From positions 186,001 through 250,000 of the forward strand of contig ML991793.1 of the NCBI GenBank assembly GCA_010094025.1: DNA of 64,000 nucleotides, in the 5' to 3' direction. A program made the translations under genes and the position numbers. Within the stretch, counting starts at the first letter, position 1. Each line of letters opens with the position of its first letter. Below the pieces are notes generated by a model. The model did no database searches. It was given only the letters and a program-made list of their open reading frames with translations, and was not told where the DNA came from. Positions 24,193-34,972 of the stretch are shown in pieces. The stretch comes from Viridothelium virens. Taxonomy: Eukaryota > Ascomycota > Dothideomycetes > Trypetheliales > Trypetheliaceae.

Positions 24193-24990
24193 TCAAACCA
24201 ATACCCCCCTAAACTCCCCTCTTCCCAAGCCCCACCCACCCCACGCCTTTCCGCCTTCCAATCCTTCCCATTGCACCACAAATCGGTCCACCACGCCTTC
24301 TAGTAGTCTGCCTGACAGACTTAACCGCTTGACCCTGGCCCAGCTCTCCACGTAGATTGTACGCATCTTCCCTTTTGAATGGCACCCCTTGATGTCGAAG
24401 AAACGCAGTAATAGAGAAGCGAAGATCAAGATCGTTGCAGTAGCGGGCCCATTAGTTAGAATGAGATCCGGTGGGGAGGGGTAAAGGAGTAGTGGGAAGC
24501 AGGTAAGGAGAGTGCGGAGGGAGGAGAACGGAGTCGTGAGAAGAGGCTGGTGAATTTCGCGAGCTCGAGGGACAGTCTTGATTTCATAGTCTCCTACTCT
24601 TCGTTGCTGTTTACTTGTACCTGTGCTACCATCGCCTCCGTCAATCTGCATTGAGCTCGCAGACCCATTCTCCACGTTGCCGCGTAATGACTTCGATAAT
24701 TGATCCTCGAAGCTCCGTGCCTGCGAAACGCTGAACTCATCCCCTTCCCCCACAACCCAGACCCGGCGTGTGTAGTCACCTAGATCGACTTTGCGCAGCA
24801 TGGCAAGCATCTCGGCGGTGTGGCCGCCGCTGCCGAGGACGATAAGGAGGCAAACCGGAGAGCCACGAGTCCGAGGCTGTGGGGGCGGGCGACGTGAGGG
24901 AAGGATAGCGAGGAGACGGAGGGTGAGGAGCGGGATGGCTAGAATAAGGAGCGTTAAGAGTGCGGTGAATAGGGATAATCCGGGTGGCAT
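24193..24990 (-). CDS. ALG14: UDP-GlcNAc transferase membrane-anchor subunit
   Basis: 265 aa, single exon. ALG14 anchors the catalytic ALG13 subunit to the cytosolic face of the ER and helps bind the dolichol substrate; together they add the second GlcNAc of the N-glycan precursor. An N-terminal membrane helix (residues 6-30) precedes the Gly-rich loop VLGSGGHTAEML at about 51-62. LTNGPATATI and the typical end TIYVESWARVKRLSLSGRLL, then FVVQWEGL, are all present. The start is the Met directly before the hydrophobic helix (24990-24988); the frame is open 63 codons further upstream but without family character. A Ser/Gly/Gln insertion near residues 100-125 is longer than in yeast. Confidence 0.92.
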   Translation of the reverse strand: MPPGLSLFTALLTLLILAIPLLTLRLLAILPSRRPPPQPRTRGSPVCLLIVLGSGGHTAEMLAMLRKVDLGDYTRRVWVVGEGDEFSVSQARSFEDQLSKSLRGNVENGSASSMQIDGGDGSTGTSKQQRRVGDYEIKTVPRAREIHQPLLTTPFSSLRTLLTCFPLLLYPSPPDLILTNGPATATILIFASLLLRFFDIKGCHSKGKMRTIYVESWARVKRLSLSGRLLEGVVDRFVVQWEGLEGGKAWGGWGLGRGEFRGVLV

Positions 24991-25352
24991 GGCGGTTGGT
25001 GCTATGGATTTGGAGACCGGACAGACATCCTTCCTAAGGTGGATGTAGACGTAAATGTAGACGATTCTTGAGAAGTGAGGATCTTTAATTAATATAACCA
25101 GTGGCCGGAAAACATGTGGTCTACATGTGGCGTGTGGTAGGAAACATTGCTTGAAAGGTAAGGTACCTGGCTTAGCCAATATTCACATACACAGCAATTG
25201 GTTGTCTCAAAAATGCAAGATAGTGGAATCAATCAATAACGACTCCGAAGAGTTCAGCCAAATAGAATACTCCGAAATATATGATACAGTCCAATCGTCC
25301 CTCTACACCATCGCTAATTCACAACACGCGATTAGCATGTAATAACGCGCAA
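24991..25352. other. Spacer between ALG14 5' end and NEM1 3' end
   Basis: 362 bp carrying the ALG14 promoter and NEM1 terminator side. No gene seen. Confidence 0.5.
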
Positions 25353-26999
25353 TTACAATGTCTGCGTTTCACCTAGCCGCAGCGCTAACAATGCCCGAAC
25401 ATCTGTCACGTATTGAAGCCCCTCCAAAAGTGGTATGAGATGAAGTAGATCGTTATCCGTGGGATCACTGATCCATCCTTCTATGGGTATTGCATTGTCT
25501 ACGCGAGTGTTAGAAAAATCGGTAACGGCACAAGCAATTACCGCAGCGTACCTTCATGGAAGATGTAGCTCATAGGACTATTGTCCAATATCATGACTTT
25601 GCTTAAATCCGGTTCGACTTGGCTCAAATCCTTAATGTAAGCGCCATTGCGAAAAGTGCAATGCTGACGATAATAGCGGCCGGAAAAGTATTTTCTTTCT
25701 TGCTCTAGCCAGTCGATGACTGGATCTGCGTACTCTTGTACGGATGCTGTGAAAACGATCAAATTATACCATTTGCAAACCTGAAAAGGGTTAGTGAGCA
25801 TTTGCCCTTCTCATCTCGTTAGTAAAGCTCACCTTTCGAAGGAATTCATCGCAATGAGGCCGTTTATGAACGTAATAGAGAATTGGTATCTGGGGACCAA
25901 TAGTAACTCCACCACCGCCGACAGGATGCGAAAGCTTGACTTCTACCATGTGTCCGGTGCTCATGCGCCCACCTTTCGCCATGCTGTGTATTAGAGTTTC
26001 ATCCAAATCTATGATCAATGTCTTCTGACCCGTTCTGCCGAATCCAGGGCTTTGTACAGAATAAGAGGGTTGCCTTCTTGGAATGAGCGGTCTTGGCGGC
26101 GCTGGAGCGCGAGGATATCGTGTCACTTTGAGTGACGAAGATGTTGCAGGGCTTGTTGGAGACTTCAGCATTGCGGCTGCTTCTGCTGAAGCCTGTGCAC
26201 CTTTATCTTCCGACGAAGCTTGAGATTTATGTTGTTTCTTCTTCTTCATTGAGTCGGTCTTGTTATCTTTAATCCGTATTTTCCGCGTCGACTTTTCCTT
26301 TCCGGCTGAAGTTGAAGGGCTTGATTTCGATCGCGTGTGCCTTGCCGGGCTATCATCATCCTTTTTCTTCCAGTTCTCCAAGTCATTTTCGGCTTCATCC
26401 TCAGATGTAACCGCAGAAGACGCTACTGAAGGTGGGTTTGATATCTTCTTGCCGCCTCCTCTTGTTCTGGAAGCAAATTGCGGTTCCCTTTCCTCCGTGG
26501 AAGAGAGGCCCACTGCCTGCGTCGTGGACTTTGTCGTTCTACGGAAACTCCATCTACGAATTGGAAGGACAGCAGAAAAGTGGCCTTCCTCATCGTAAAA
26601 ACAAGCGATGACGTAACGGCCCGGAGCAAGCACTGCGGAGAGGACGACTCTTATGGAATTGACGATCGCCGCTGCGACTCGTTTTGGTAGTGCCCACCGG
26701 ATATTGCGCTTCGTGTTCTTTTGCTCAACGCCATTTTGAGCGAGCAGTGGTGTCTTCTCGTCTTCAGCTGCCTCAGATACAACGTCATCTTGATCATTAA
26801 TATTCCCCTCCTTTTGTCCCTCCAAACTACTCAGCTTCTCAGCAACAGCATGAGAATCAAGGACTCCAAGGGGTCTCAGATCAGGCTCTGCTAAAGATTT
26901 TGGTAGAGGCTCAATCTGCGCTTCTGAAGCGGTACGGGAACGTGGTGGGCTCGCGGGAGGGGTTGAGCTGAAGCCTGAGAGAGTCTTTAGAGAATTCAT
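25353..26999 (-). CDS. NEM1: Nem1-like HAD phosphatase (lipin-activating)
   Basis: Predicted 513 aa. Exons (minus): 26999-25833, 25780-25552 and 25498-25353. This is the catalytic subunit of the Nem1-Spo7 phosphatase at the nuclear envelope/ER, which dephosphorylates and activates the lipin Pah1. The FCP1/SCP-type domain starts at TLIIDLDETLIHS, with the catalytic DxDxT near residue 328, followed by YYVHKRPHCDEFLRKV, FTASVQEYADPVIDWL and MILDNSPMSYIFHEGNA-like sequence completed across intron 2. It ends at LLALRLGETQTL. An N-terminal half with a hydrophobic segment (VNSIRVVLSAVLAPGRYVIA) and a Ser/Lys-rich linker fits membrane-anchored Nem1 rather than soluble Fcp1. It is divergent from GCD7. 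Confidence 0.9.
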
Positions 27000-27621
27000 C
27001 GTAAGCTATAGCGGCGCCATGAAACGAGTGAAGGGCGAGCCCGAGAGAAATGCGCCCAGCTTCAAGAGCTTGTTACGCTGTCAACATGAGAGCCTGCTCG
27101 TGTTGTTGCCGTGCCACTGCAAAGGTCTGCGCTTCGCTGGTGAATGGGCGTGATTGCGCGCGATCACGAATGCCAGGACAGAAACCCAGGAGGCGACCTG
27201 AGAGCCTCAATTGCAGCGGCAAGCAGCGGCTATATGGAGGAGTTGTCAGCAGCAGCAGGACTATCATAATGCGGAGAACGGACGATGCATCCTTCGCCGA
27301 AAGCAGTTGTCGCCTGACAGCGGGCCGAAGTATCGTAGCACCCCCCACATCCCCTTCCCATCTCTCACTCACCACTCGTTAATACCGGGCCAGTTCTTTT
27401 GTAGCCCCACAACGCCGAAGTTGTGCCCAAGTCACTGTGATATTACGCTTTCGACTAAGATTTGTCTTCCGACTATATCACCCGTTGACAAACTCCTAAC
27501 AGCAACTTCTGGATCTCTCAATGATCTATCTGCGGAAAAAGATTCAATGTCCGATATCGGAAAATCCTCGCCTTCGGTAGCACTTCGCCATCGTCTAAGT
27601 CTAAAAGGAATACCGGCAATC
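27000..27621. other. Divergent promoter gap (NEM1 / GCD7)
   Basis: 622 bp. In-frame upstream ATGs for GCD7 exist (for example at 27547), so the true start could be 25 codons earlier. No other gene seen. Confidence 0.5.
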
Positions 27622-29203
27622 ATGCCGTCAGCCGCAGTGGCTTCAGCGCCGGGTATTTCGACTTTCTTGAAATCCTTGAAAGGAGGTACTCCTGTCGACA
27701 ATTCTATAGAGCATCTAGTCTCGTAAGTTGAGCTGCATAGCTGACATTCGACTTATCACTGAGTCGTGTACAGACTTTTGAAACGAAGGCAAATCCGAAA
27801 CTCTCGGCCATGCGCAATTGCAACTACTCAACTTCTCCTTCGAGTAGTTGCAGAGTTCAAGGGCAGAGACGTAGCAAAACTAATAGAGCGAGTTCGCCAT
27901 GTTGGCCAAAAGTTGACTGCTGCGCAACCACGAGAGATGGCTGTTGGCAATATCGTTCGCCGAGTTCTCGGTCTCATCCGCGAAGTCAACGAGGATAAGG
28001 AAGAAGATGAAGACATCAGTGCTATTTCCGATTTTGCTGTTGCTGCTCCTCATCAACCTAGTGATTCCCTTTCCCGGCCTACGCTATCTTCTCATATGTC
28101 AACCTTCAGTCCGCTAAAACACGGAGCCACTATGCCTGCACCTGCAACGCTTCAACACTTTGATAGCAGTGGAAGTAGCGATTCAGTGGGCCAAGATCAG
28201 GCTGAGAACATTCCACGACGACCTGCAATGTACTCTGCCCAAAGTTCTTATACGGGCAGCTCTGCGCCGCTGGCGACCTCCCTCTTTGGCTTGCTGTCAC
28301 ATCCGGAGACTCCTTCTGGAGCCTCCACTCCCTCACTACAACAGTCTCCTGGCGCAAAGGCTTCTCTGACGGCCCGCAACCTAGCTGGCTTCGGCGAGGA
28401 CTTTGTGAAAGCTCGTGATATCAAGGCCGAGGTCATCGATGGAATCCGAGAAATGCTTGATGAGCTTGATCAAGTCGACGACCAAATTGCAGAAAAGGCC
28501 CTGGAACATATTCACTCTAATGAAATCATTCTCACGCACACATCCTCCATGACGGTCCAGAAATTCCTCCTTACAGCTGCCAGAAAACGCAAGTTCACCG
28601 TTGTTCATGTCGAGGCTTATCCAAACGAGCACCAAGATACACATGCTACAATCATGACCGGGCGAAAAGCTGGTGCCACTGACGATGCAGATTCCGATCC
28701 ACGTTTCAAATCGCTCACCGCTGCTGGCATCACTGTGATACTCATACCGGATTCGGCTGTGTTCGCAATCATGTCTCGTGTTAACAAGGTCATACTTGGT
28801 ACGCATAGCGTCTTGGCTAATGGCGGACTCGTCGCAGCTGTTGGTGCTCGAACTATCGCTAGTGCAGCAAAGGTTCACAAAACTCCCGTCGTGGTGCTGA
28901 GTGGTGTCTACAAGCTGAGTCCTGTCTATCCGTTTGACACGGATGAGCTGATCGAGCATGGCAATGCGAGCAATGTCATTCCATTTGAAGATGGGGATTT
29001 CGTGGAGAAGATTGAGGTCATGAATCCATTGTATGATTATGTACCTGCGGATCTTGTCGACCTGTACATCACGAACTTGTAAGTGAAAGGGGAAGACTGA
29101 ATGCTACACTCGAACTAATTCATGCAACAGGGGAGGGCATGCGCCGAGTTATCTTTACAGAATTGTTGCAGACCATTACCGCGTGGAAGACATAAATCTA
29201 TAG
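27622..29203 (+). CDS. GCD7: Translation initiation factor eIF2B subunit beta
   Basis: Predicted 492 aa, exons 27622-27722, 27774-29078 and 29131-29203. eIF2B is the guanine-nucleotide exchange factor of eIF2; the beta subunit belongs to the regulatory core that senses eIF2 phosphorylation. The N-terminus FLKSLKGG...IEHLVSLLKRRQIRNSR is typical of Gcd7. The C-terminal Rossmann-like domain shows ILTHTSSMTVQKFLLTAARK, FTVVHVEAYPN, VILIPDSAVFAIMSRVNKV and GTHSVLANGGLVAAVGA. It ends HAPSYLYRIVADHY. A Ser/Pro-rich insert at about residues 120-235 is a fungal feature. The start at 27622 is chosen because the conserved region begins immediately after it. Confidence 0.92.
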
Positions 29204-30724
29204 ACTTCGATGATACCCTGAATTTGTCAGTTTTGGAAAAGGTCTCCTAAGTTCTCAATGGTTCGGCTTTTGCATCTGCGATCTACAGTACTAGGACAAA
29301 ATGCCCGGGCAACCTCCAGCAATTTTCACGCCCCAGCGAGCGGACCCTTTTTCGTATGATTGTATCTCTCCATTCCTAAATTGTGTCTGGCACCTTCAGC
29401 TCGTACAGATTCTAATCCAGTCCACTTCATCCGGTCCAGAAGTCATTCTCCATCACTACCAGATTTACACAGGGCCAAAAGTTCTGCCTTCATTCGACGA
29501 GATTCTTGCGACTTCTTCAAGACCTTATGGAGAAAGGAAGCAGTCAGAGAATTGGCATTAAAGTCCGCGGTAGATCTCACTTATGATTGGCGATGCATTT
29601 GACTGGGACGTAGTACGGACTGAATGAACGCTCACAGTGAAGCCAAGTGGAACGTATTTAGGAAACTTCCGAATCTCGGTCGGGATTCCCTAGGTGCTTG
29701 ATTATGAAAGTTCAGTCCATTTTAGGAGCAGGATACAATCTTACGAGAACTTAGATCCGGCTAATCTCTGGATATCACAAGAACTTTGACGCAAGTCTTA
29801 AGAAGGGACATTGAAAGTTTCAGCTAATAGAATCTCTCAGGGTAGTCAAGTGCACGATGAAAGACGGGACTTGGAAATGTCACGTGCGAACGCGAACATC
29901 TCGCGCTGCCAATGTTCTAGAACGTCTTGAAGATAAGGGATATCTCAGCACTCCAAATTGCGAGCTTTTGCCGCAACCTACGAAGATGGCATCTGGAAGG
30001 TGGAGCGCATTTATCTGCATGTAATTGGCTTTTATGACGGAAGTTTCCCCGATCTGACCATTACCGCTCCCCACAATTTCTTCATGTTCTCGATTCTTTA
30101 GTGGTGTGGCTAACGCCCGTTGCCGTGGAGATGCGCGACGGACAAACACCAACCGGGAGGTGATTGGGTACCTGCAATCTCACGACAACCCTCCGGTGCT
30201 CCCCTCATCGGAAGGTTCCAAATCCAATTGTTGGTCCCAGCCCACTACAGCCATTACGCAACTTCTTGCAGCCAATCTGCCGCTTTTAATTGGCTGTAGC
30301 AAGAGTATTTCCTTGCTCGGCCTCGTGAAGGCTGCGGTGGCTGGTTCTCGGGCATGGACAGTCGCGTCAGCCCCGCCATGGGACTTTTCCTGTTTACAGC
30401 CGTCGGCCTATCTCGCGGCCGCACTATCTTACTAGACTCCTACCTTAATGATCTGCAAACCCTCGTCCTCGAGCCATCCATTGCATACTGCTACAACTTC
30501 TACATCTCTCTCACCTTCAGTCGCCGCGGATTTCCATTCGTCTGGTAAGGATCGTGCACCCTCCTCCTTCCGATACTCGAACCAGCGCCTGCTCGAGCAC
30601 GAGACTGTTCAGCGGCAGGCTTCAAAACAATGTTTTTCTGGTAGCCATTGTATCACCACCGCTCCGGCGGACACATATCTCAGCATTGTTATCTAATTTT
30701 TTCCCTTGCGTTCGGACGTTCATA
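29204..30724. other. 1.5-kb intergenic region with one copy of a dispersed repeat
   Basis: No supported gene. It carries a 92-bp repeat copy (29284-29375), several short frames without family character, and the CT-rich promoter/5' UTR of the kelch gene. Confidence 0.5.
29284..29375 (+). repeat. Diverged 92-bp dispersed repeat, copy A
   Basis: Shares about three quarters of its bases with copy B at 34852-34945, including the blocks actaggacaaaa, ccagcaattttc and gagcggac/caagcggtca. The similarity stops on both sides, so it is a discrete element. Confidence 0.55.
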
Positions 30725-33700
30725 ATGGAGCTTTGGTCAGATCTTCTGAGGTTGCCGTTAGGCTTGCTCTTATTATTGGCCTCTCCATCTGCTGCGGACC
30801 TCCCTTACAATCCCACAAGAGCATTCTTGTCGCAGCGGCGCAATGACTTGGCCTACGTTCTCCGACCTTCGACAACGGATCCGAACCAAGCAGAGCTCTT
30901 GTCCATAGACATCGCTTCCAGTTTCGACGTCTCGTCTGTCCCAGTGACATCGCTCTTCCCTTCGCTCCCTTTCCTGAACGGATCCAGCGACACTGCATAT
31001 GTATCAACCATTGACGCTAGCGGCAACATTACCGTCTATGCCGGCGACTGCTCACGAGGTGGAATGGAGTCAAGAATCTGGAGGTTCATGCCATACGCGC
31101 AGGCGCAGCACGGTAATGGGACGTGGGAGCAAGACACCATTTCGTTAAGCAATATAAGCGGGAACAATATACTGGACGGTGCCAACTACCTAGCAAGCAG
31201 TATAGCCTTCTCCAGCACAGTCAATGGCTCGGAGACTGACATGGGCTTCTACGTATTTGGGGGAATGTGTCCTCACAGCGACGTGACCCCCGAAACATGG
31301 ACCTCTGATGCAGATTACTCCAATTCTATGCTCACCCTCGAGCCTCAGCCCTTGTCGAGTGGAGATGAAAGCTATGGGCTTGGCCTAACCTCCAGTCGTG
31401 GACCCCCGATTGCGGAGGCTGGCTTCACCATCACAGCACTGCCGCCATCGTTCTCGAACTCTGACGATGGAACTCAAACTCAGCAGCAAGATTTCGTACT
31501 TGTCGGAGGCCATACGCAGACTGCCTTCATAAATATGTCGCAAATTGCACTGTTCTCGTTGCCGCAACAAGGATGGACATTCCTCTCAGTGGATCAACCG
31601 TCAGATGCCAAAACGGATCTTTCCAAGCGAGATTCGTCTCAAGTCGAGCCTCGATCTGGGCACACTGCCGTTATCTCAGCAGATGGATCGAAGATTGTCG
31701 TTTTTGGGGGCTGGGTGGGAAATGTGAATACTCCGGCACAACCGCAATTGGCAGTCTTGAATGCTGGCGAGGGCTATGGAGGTAATGGATCATGGTTTTG
31801 GACAGTCCCTGAACCCGTGGGTAACGGCCTGGCATCTGGTGCTGGCATCTACGGCCATGACGCGATCCTGCTTCCAGGTAATGTCATGATGGTGGTTGGG
31901 GGCAACCAAATTGGTGCGTCTGGAAGTGCTAAGTCTCGGAGGCAGACTTCAAGCTTGAATGTGATGTTCTTCAATGTCTCTTCCAACAGCTGGAGTACCA
32001 ACTATATTCCACCCTCTAATACTGCTGCACAAGGAGACAAGTCTGGACTGCTGAGTACTACTTCCCAAAAGGCTGGACTCGGAGCTGGCCTTGGAATTGG
32101 AGCTGTAGCCGTCTCATGCCTTGGTATCTTTTATTGGTGGTTTGCGCGAAGGCTCAAGAAAAAGCGAGAAGATCGGCAGAGAGAAATACGAGAATATAAC
32201 GGAAGTGCAAGTGACTTCCATGCTCGCGACGTCGGTAGAGACGGACAAGATGGAGTGTGGCCAGGAGCAGTGTGGTCGGGCCATCATCGTGATCCCAACG
32301 TTGGAGATGCTTTGTGGTCCACCCGCACTGATGGTCTTGGCTACAACAACGGCTGGCGGAACATCAGCAACCAAGATGCGGAGCGCACAGGGTTACTCGT
32401 GGACATCCCAAGTCCGACAAGAGGTCTCCGACGTGGACGTGGAGGCCATCTTCAGCCGCGGCATGATGAAAACCGCGTCAGCATTGGCTCCGGTGCTATT
32501 CACCCGATTGAGGAAAAAGATGAGGAAGAGCACGCGCAGAAAGGCCCCGAAATGGCTGAGAAGCATGCAAGCCATGCATCAAGCCTGTTCTCAAATGCAC
32601 CTTCTCTCAATCCTTTCAGAGATCCGGATCCTCTTGGAAGCCATCCCATTGGTACATCCGAAGCAAATTCGTCTACGGCTGTGACAAGCAACGACCGACC
32701 ACCTCTAATACCTACCAAGAGTGATGAAGCAATTACGACGCTAGGACGCCGTGGCCCGCCCTCTCCGACAATTCCAACTCAAAACGCCAAAGGCCGGGAA
32801 CAAGAGGTTGCGGGCTGGGTCAGTGATTGGCAAGCTGCTGATGCGCTTCTGCATAACTCTTCAAGCCAGCAACGCCCTGCACAGATAGGCTCTCAACGGA
32901 CAGGAGGTCGTATCTCCCCAACAAAGAATTCCGATCGCACCGATTCTTCGCTTAGCGATCGTTCCTATCGCTCTAATCTCTCCTACAGTGGCGCTAGCGT
33001 CGCACGCACCGTATCTCAGAAATCAGCGGCTCTTCTTTCTATAAATCCCTTCTCTGGCTCCCAACCTTCTCCAGATCATGACCGCTCCTTTGTCTATTCA
33101 CATGGAAAAGCTTCGAGAGACCCAACCGACTTACACGCCGGCCCTCACGAAAATGACAACGACTCCTTCATCACAGCCCACACCACCCTCTCCGGTCCTC
33201 AACCAACCTCTGCCCAGCCTTCCCCGACCAAAACCATCTTTCCTCTCGAGGCCTCACGTCCCCGCTACTACGCTCCTGCCACCGCGAGCGAGCCCGCAGA
33301 CCAGTCTGCGCTCGCCGCCGACCTCGACCCCACCACGCCCACCAAACCGCGCCTCGGCTGGGTCGGCTCTGTGCGCAAAGCCCTCGGTGCAGCCGCCGGC
33401 ATCTCTTCATCGACTTACGGGCGCAGCTCAAGCATGACCAGCACGACGTCTGCGGTGCCGCGATGGGCGCGCAGGCGTGGGGGAAGCTTCTCGATGGATC
33501 CTGCTGCAGCGACAGTAGCAGGTGCAGCAGCGGCTGCGGCAGCAGGCGAACCCGGCAAGACGAGCCCAGCGAAGGGTACGAGTTCAGGGGTTGGGATCAG
33601 TGTTGGGAGGGCGAGAGGGAACTCCGCGTCGGGCTCGGCGTCGGCGTCGGGATTGCCGAGACGGGCGGCGAGTGAGGGGGGGTTTTTTTGGAGGGGGAAA

Positions 33701-34180
33701 AAAGGCGCGAGGGATTGGGAGGAGGATGCGGCGGAGCAGCAGCAGCAGCCGCAGCACCAGCAGGCGTTTCCTCCGTATCGGGATGAGGATGATGCGGTGG
33801 CGGAGAGTGGGGGCGCGGCGAGGCCGAGGAGGTTGCAGAGACGGGGGAGGAGACGGCCGCAGACGACGGTGGGGATGAGGGAGGATAATGCGGCGTGGAT
33901 GCGGGAGCATGGGATTGCTGGTAGTGGTGGCGGTGGTGATCAGGGGGAGAGCAGGAGAGGGATGGAAGGAGATGAGGACGAGGATGATTGGGATGTTGAG
34001 GCGGCTGTGGAGAGGAGGCTGGTGCAGGTTATGTTTACGGTGCCAAAGCAGAGGCTGAGGGTCGTGAATACGGATGTGGATAAGGATAGTGTGAGAAGCA
34101 GGAGTGATGCTGGAGGACCTGCAGACGCGGATGCGACGGATGCGGTTGTGGCGACAAAGTCTACTGATTCAAAGTTTTGA
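30725..34180 (+). CDS. Kelch-repeat (galactose-oxidase-like) single-pass membrane protein
   Basis: Single-exon gene for about 1151 aa. The ATG at 30725 is chosen because a clean signal peptide follows (LLRLPLGLLLLLASPSAADLP); the frame is open further upstream. The ectodomain (about 25-430) has kelch-type blades, seen as GFYVFGGMC, FVLVGGHTQ, KIVVFGGWVGN and VMMVVGGNQ, with many N-glycosylation sites. A membrane helix at about 450-475 (GLGAGLGIGAVAVSCLGIFYWWF) is followed by a basic stop-transfer RRLKKKRED and a 670-residue Ser/Pro/Gly-rich cytoplasmic tail. Architecture suggests a cell-surface or cortex sensor or adaptor, but function is unknown. The last kilobase is strongly GC-rich and low-complexity, with a Gln/His run and Gly/Arg runs. 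Confidence 0.8.
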   Translation: MELWSDLLRLPLGLLLLLASPSAADLPYNPTRAFLSQRRNDLAYVLRPSTTDPNQAELLSIDIASSFDVSSVPVTSLFPSLPFLNGSSDTAYVSTIDASGNITVYAGDCSRGGMESRIWRFMPYAQAQHGNGTWEQDTISLSNISGNNILDGANYLASSIAFSSTVNGSETDMGFYVFGGMCPHSDVTPETWTSDADYSNSMLTLEPQPLSSGDESYGLGLTSSRGPPIAEAGFTITALPPSFSNSDDGTQTQQQDFVLVGGHTQTAFINMSQIALFSLPQQGWTFLSVDQPSDAKTDLSKRDSSQVEPRSGHTAVISADGSKIVVFGGWVGNVNTPAQPQLAVLNAGEGYGGNGSWFWTVPEPVGNGLASGAGIYGHDAILLPGNVMMVVGGNQIGASGSAKSRRQTSSLNVMFFNVSSNSWSTNYIPPSNTAAQGDKSGLLSTTSQKAGLGAGLGIGAVAVSCLGIFYWWFARRLKKKREDRQREIREYNGSASDFHARDVGRDGQDGVWPGAVWSGHHRDPNVGDALWSTRTDGLGYNNGWRNISNQDAERTGLLVDIPSPTRGLRRGRGGHLQPRHDENRVSIGSGAIHPIEEKDEEEHAQKGPEMAEKHASHASSLFSNAPSLNPFRDPDPLGSHPIGTSEANSSTAVTSNDRPPLIPTKSDEAITTLGRRGPPSPTIPTQNAKGREQEVAGWVSDWQAADALLHNSSSQQRPAQIGSQRTGGRISPTKNSDRTDSSLSDRSYRSNLSYSGASVARTVSQKSAALLSINPFSGSQPSPDHDRSFVYSHGKASRDPTDLHAGPHENDNDSFITAHTTLSGPQPTSAQPSPTKTIFPLEASRPRYYAPATASEPADQSALAADLDPTTPTKPRLGWVGSVRKALGAAAGISSSTYGRSSSMTSTTSAVPRWARRRGGSFSMDPAAATVAGAAAAAAAGEPGKTSPAKGTSSGVGISVGRARGNSASGSASASGLPRRAASEGGFFWRGKKGARDWEEDAAEQQQQPQHQQAFPPYRDEDDAVAESGGAARPRRLQRRGRRRPQTTVGMREDNAAWMREHGIAGSGGGGDQGESRRGMEGDEDEDDWDVEAAVERRLVQVMFTVPKQRLRVVNTDVDKDSVRSRSDAGGPADADATDAVVATKSTDSKF

Positions 34181-34972
34181 GACCTTAGGGGGAATGAAAT
34201 CGATACTGAAGTCAAGAAGCCGGATTGAGGGGCGTATGAAAAAAGCAGTGCGGAAACGAAGTCCATGAGGGCTTTCTTGTCTTTGGCCGTACTTTGCTTC
34301 TGAGGTGGATGGCATTATCTGGACACATCTTTCGGACACAGGAAATGGACATGACTCCACGGAGCATGTAGGAACGCTGCTGGCTTCTGAGCCAGCTTTT
34401 ACAGGTAGTATGTGTTCTGTTGACTTCTGGTTCGGGTGTCATGCGGCCAAGTTTGAGAATACTTGGTTTTGAGACTTTACTATCGCTGTAGCGTGGAGCG
34501 AGTTCTCTGATATTCATTAATTCCTGCATCTCGATAAGTTTATCAGGCGAGGATGGTGGTCAAGCAAGTGCAGGTAGCAATACCAATGACTTAAAGAAAG
34601 TATCCTCTTATGCTGCTGCGGAATGAATCAATCAACTTTCTTTGCTGTGTCCTTGGTTCTCGTTCGCCACCAAGTAGGCATTGGCTCTTGTCTTCGGGCA
34701 TGTGGCGAACGGTAGGTTAGATTAGGTACCTAAGTATCAGGTCCGGACGACGGGGCCGGTCTATAGGACCGGGGGAGGACTAAAGTTCTAGAAGATATCG
34801 TATCCGCGATCTTCTATTAAAGCTCCATTAAAACAGTTCGAAGGCTACATTTACATTACTAGGACAAAAGCGTTCGCGTGACCCCCAGCAATTTTCCCAT
34901 GTCAGCAAGCGGTCACTCTTTTCGCATGACTGTAGACTCTCATTTGCGATCTTACACATTTATTTTTGCACT
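34181..34972. other. Intergenic with repeat copy B and short palindromes
   Basis: 792 bp without a gene. Holds repeat copy B, a TAGGTACCTA palindrome near 34722 and a short hairpin (ccggtc-tatag-gaccgg) near 34755. The last 30 bases lead into the next gene. Confidence 0.5.
34852..34945 (+). repeat. Diverged 92-bp dispersed repeat, copy B
   Basis: Second copy of the element at 29284-29375, in the same orientation 5.6 kb away. It ends about 27 bp before the start codon of the next gene and so may contribute to its promoter. Confidence 0.55.

Noticed and set aside
29301-29602. Two plus frames just after repeat copy A
   Set aside because: No similarity to the protein downstream of copy B and no domain.
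33078-33910. Pro/Thr-rich and Arg-rich frames inside the kelch gene
   Set aside because: GC-rich low-complexity shadows of the long real frame.
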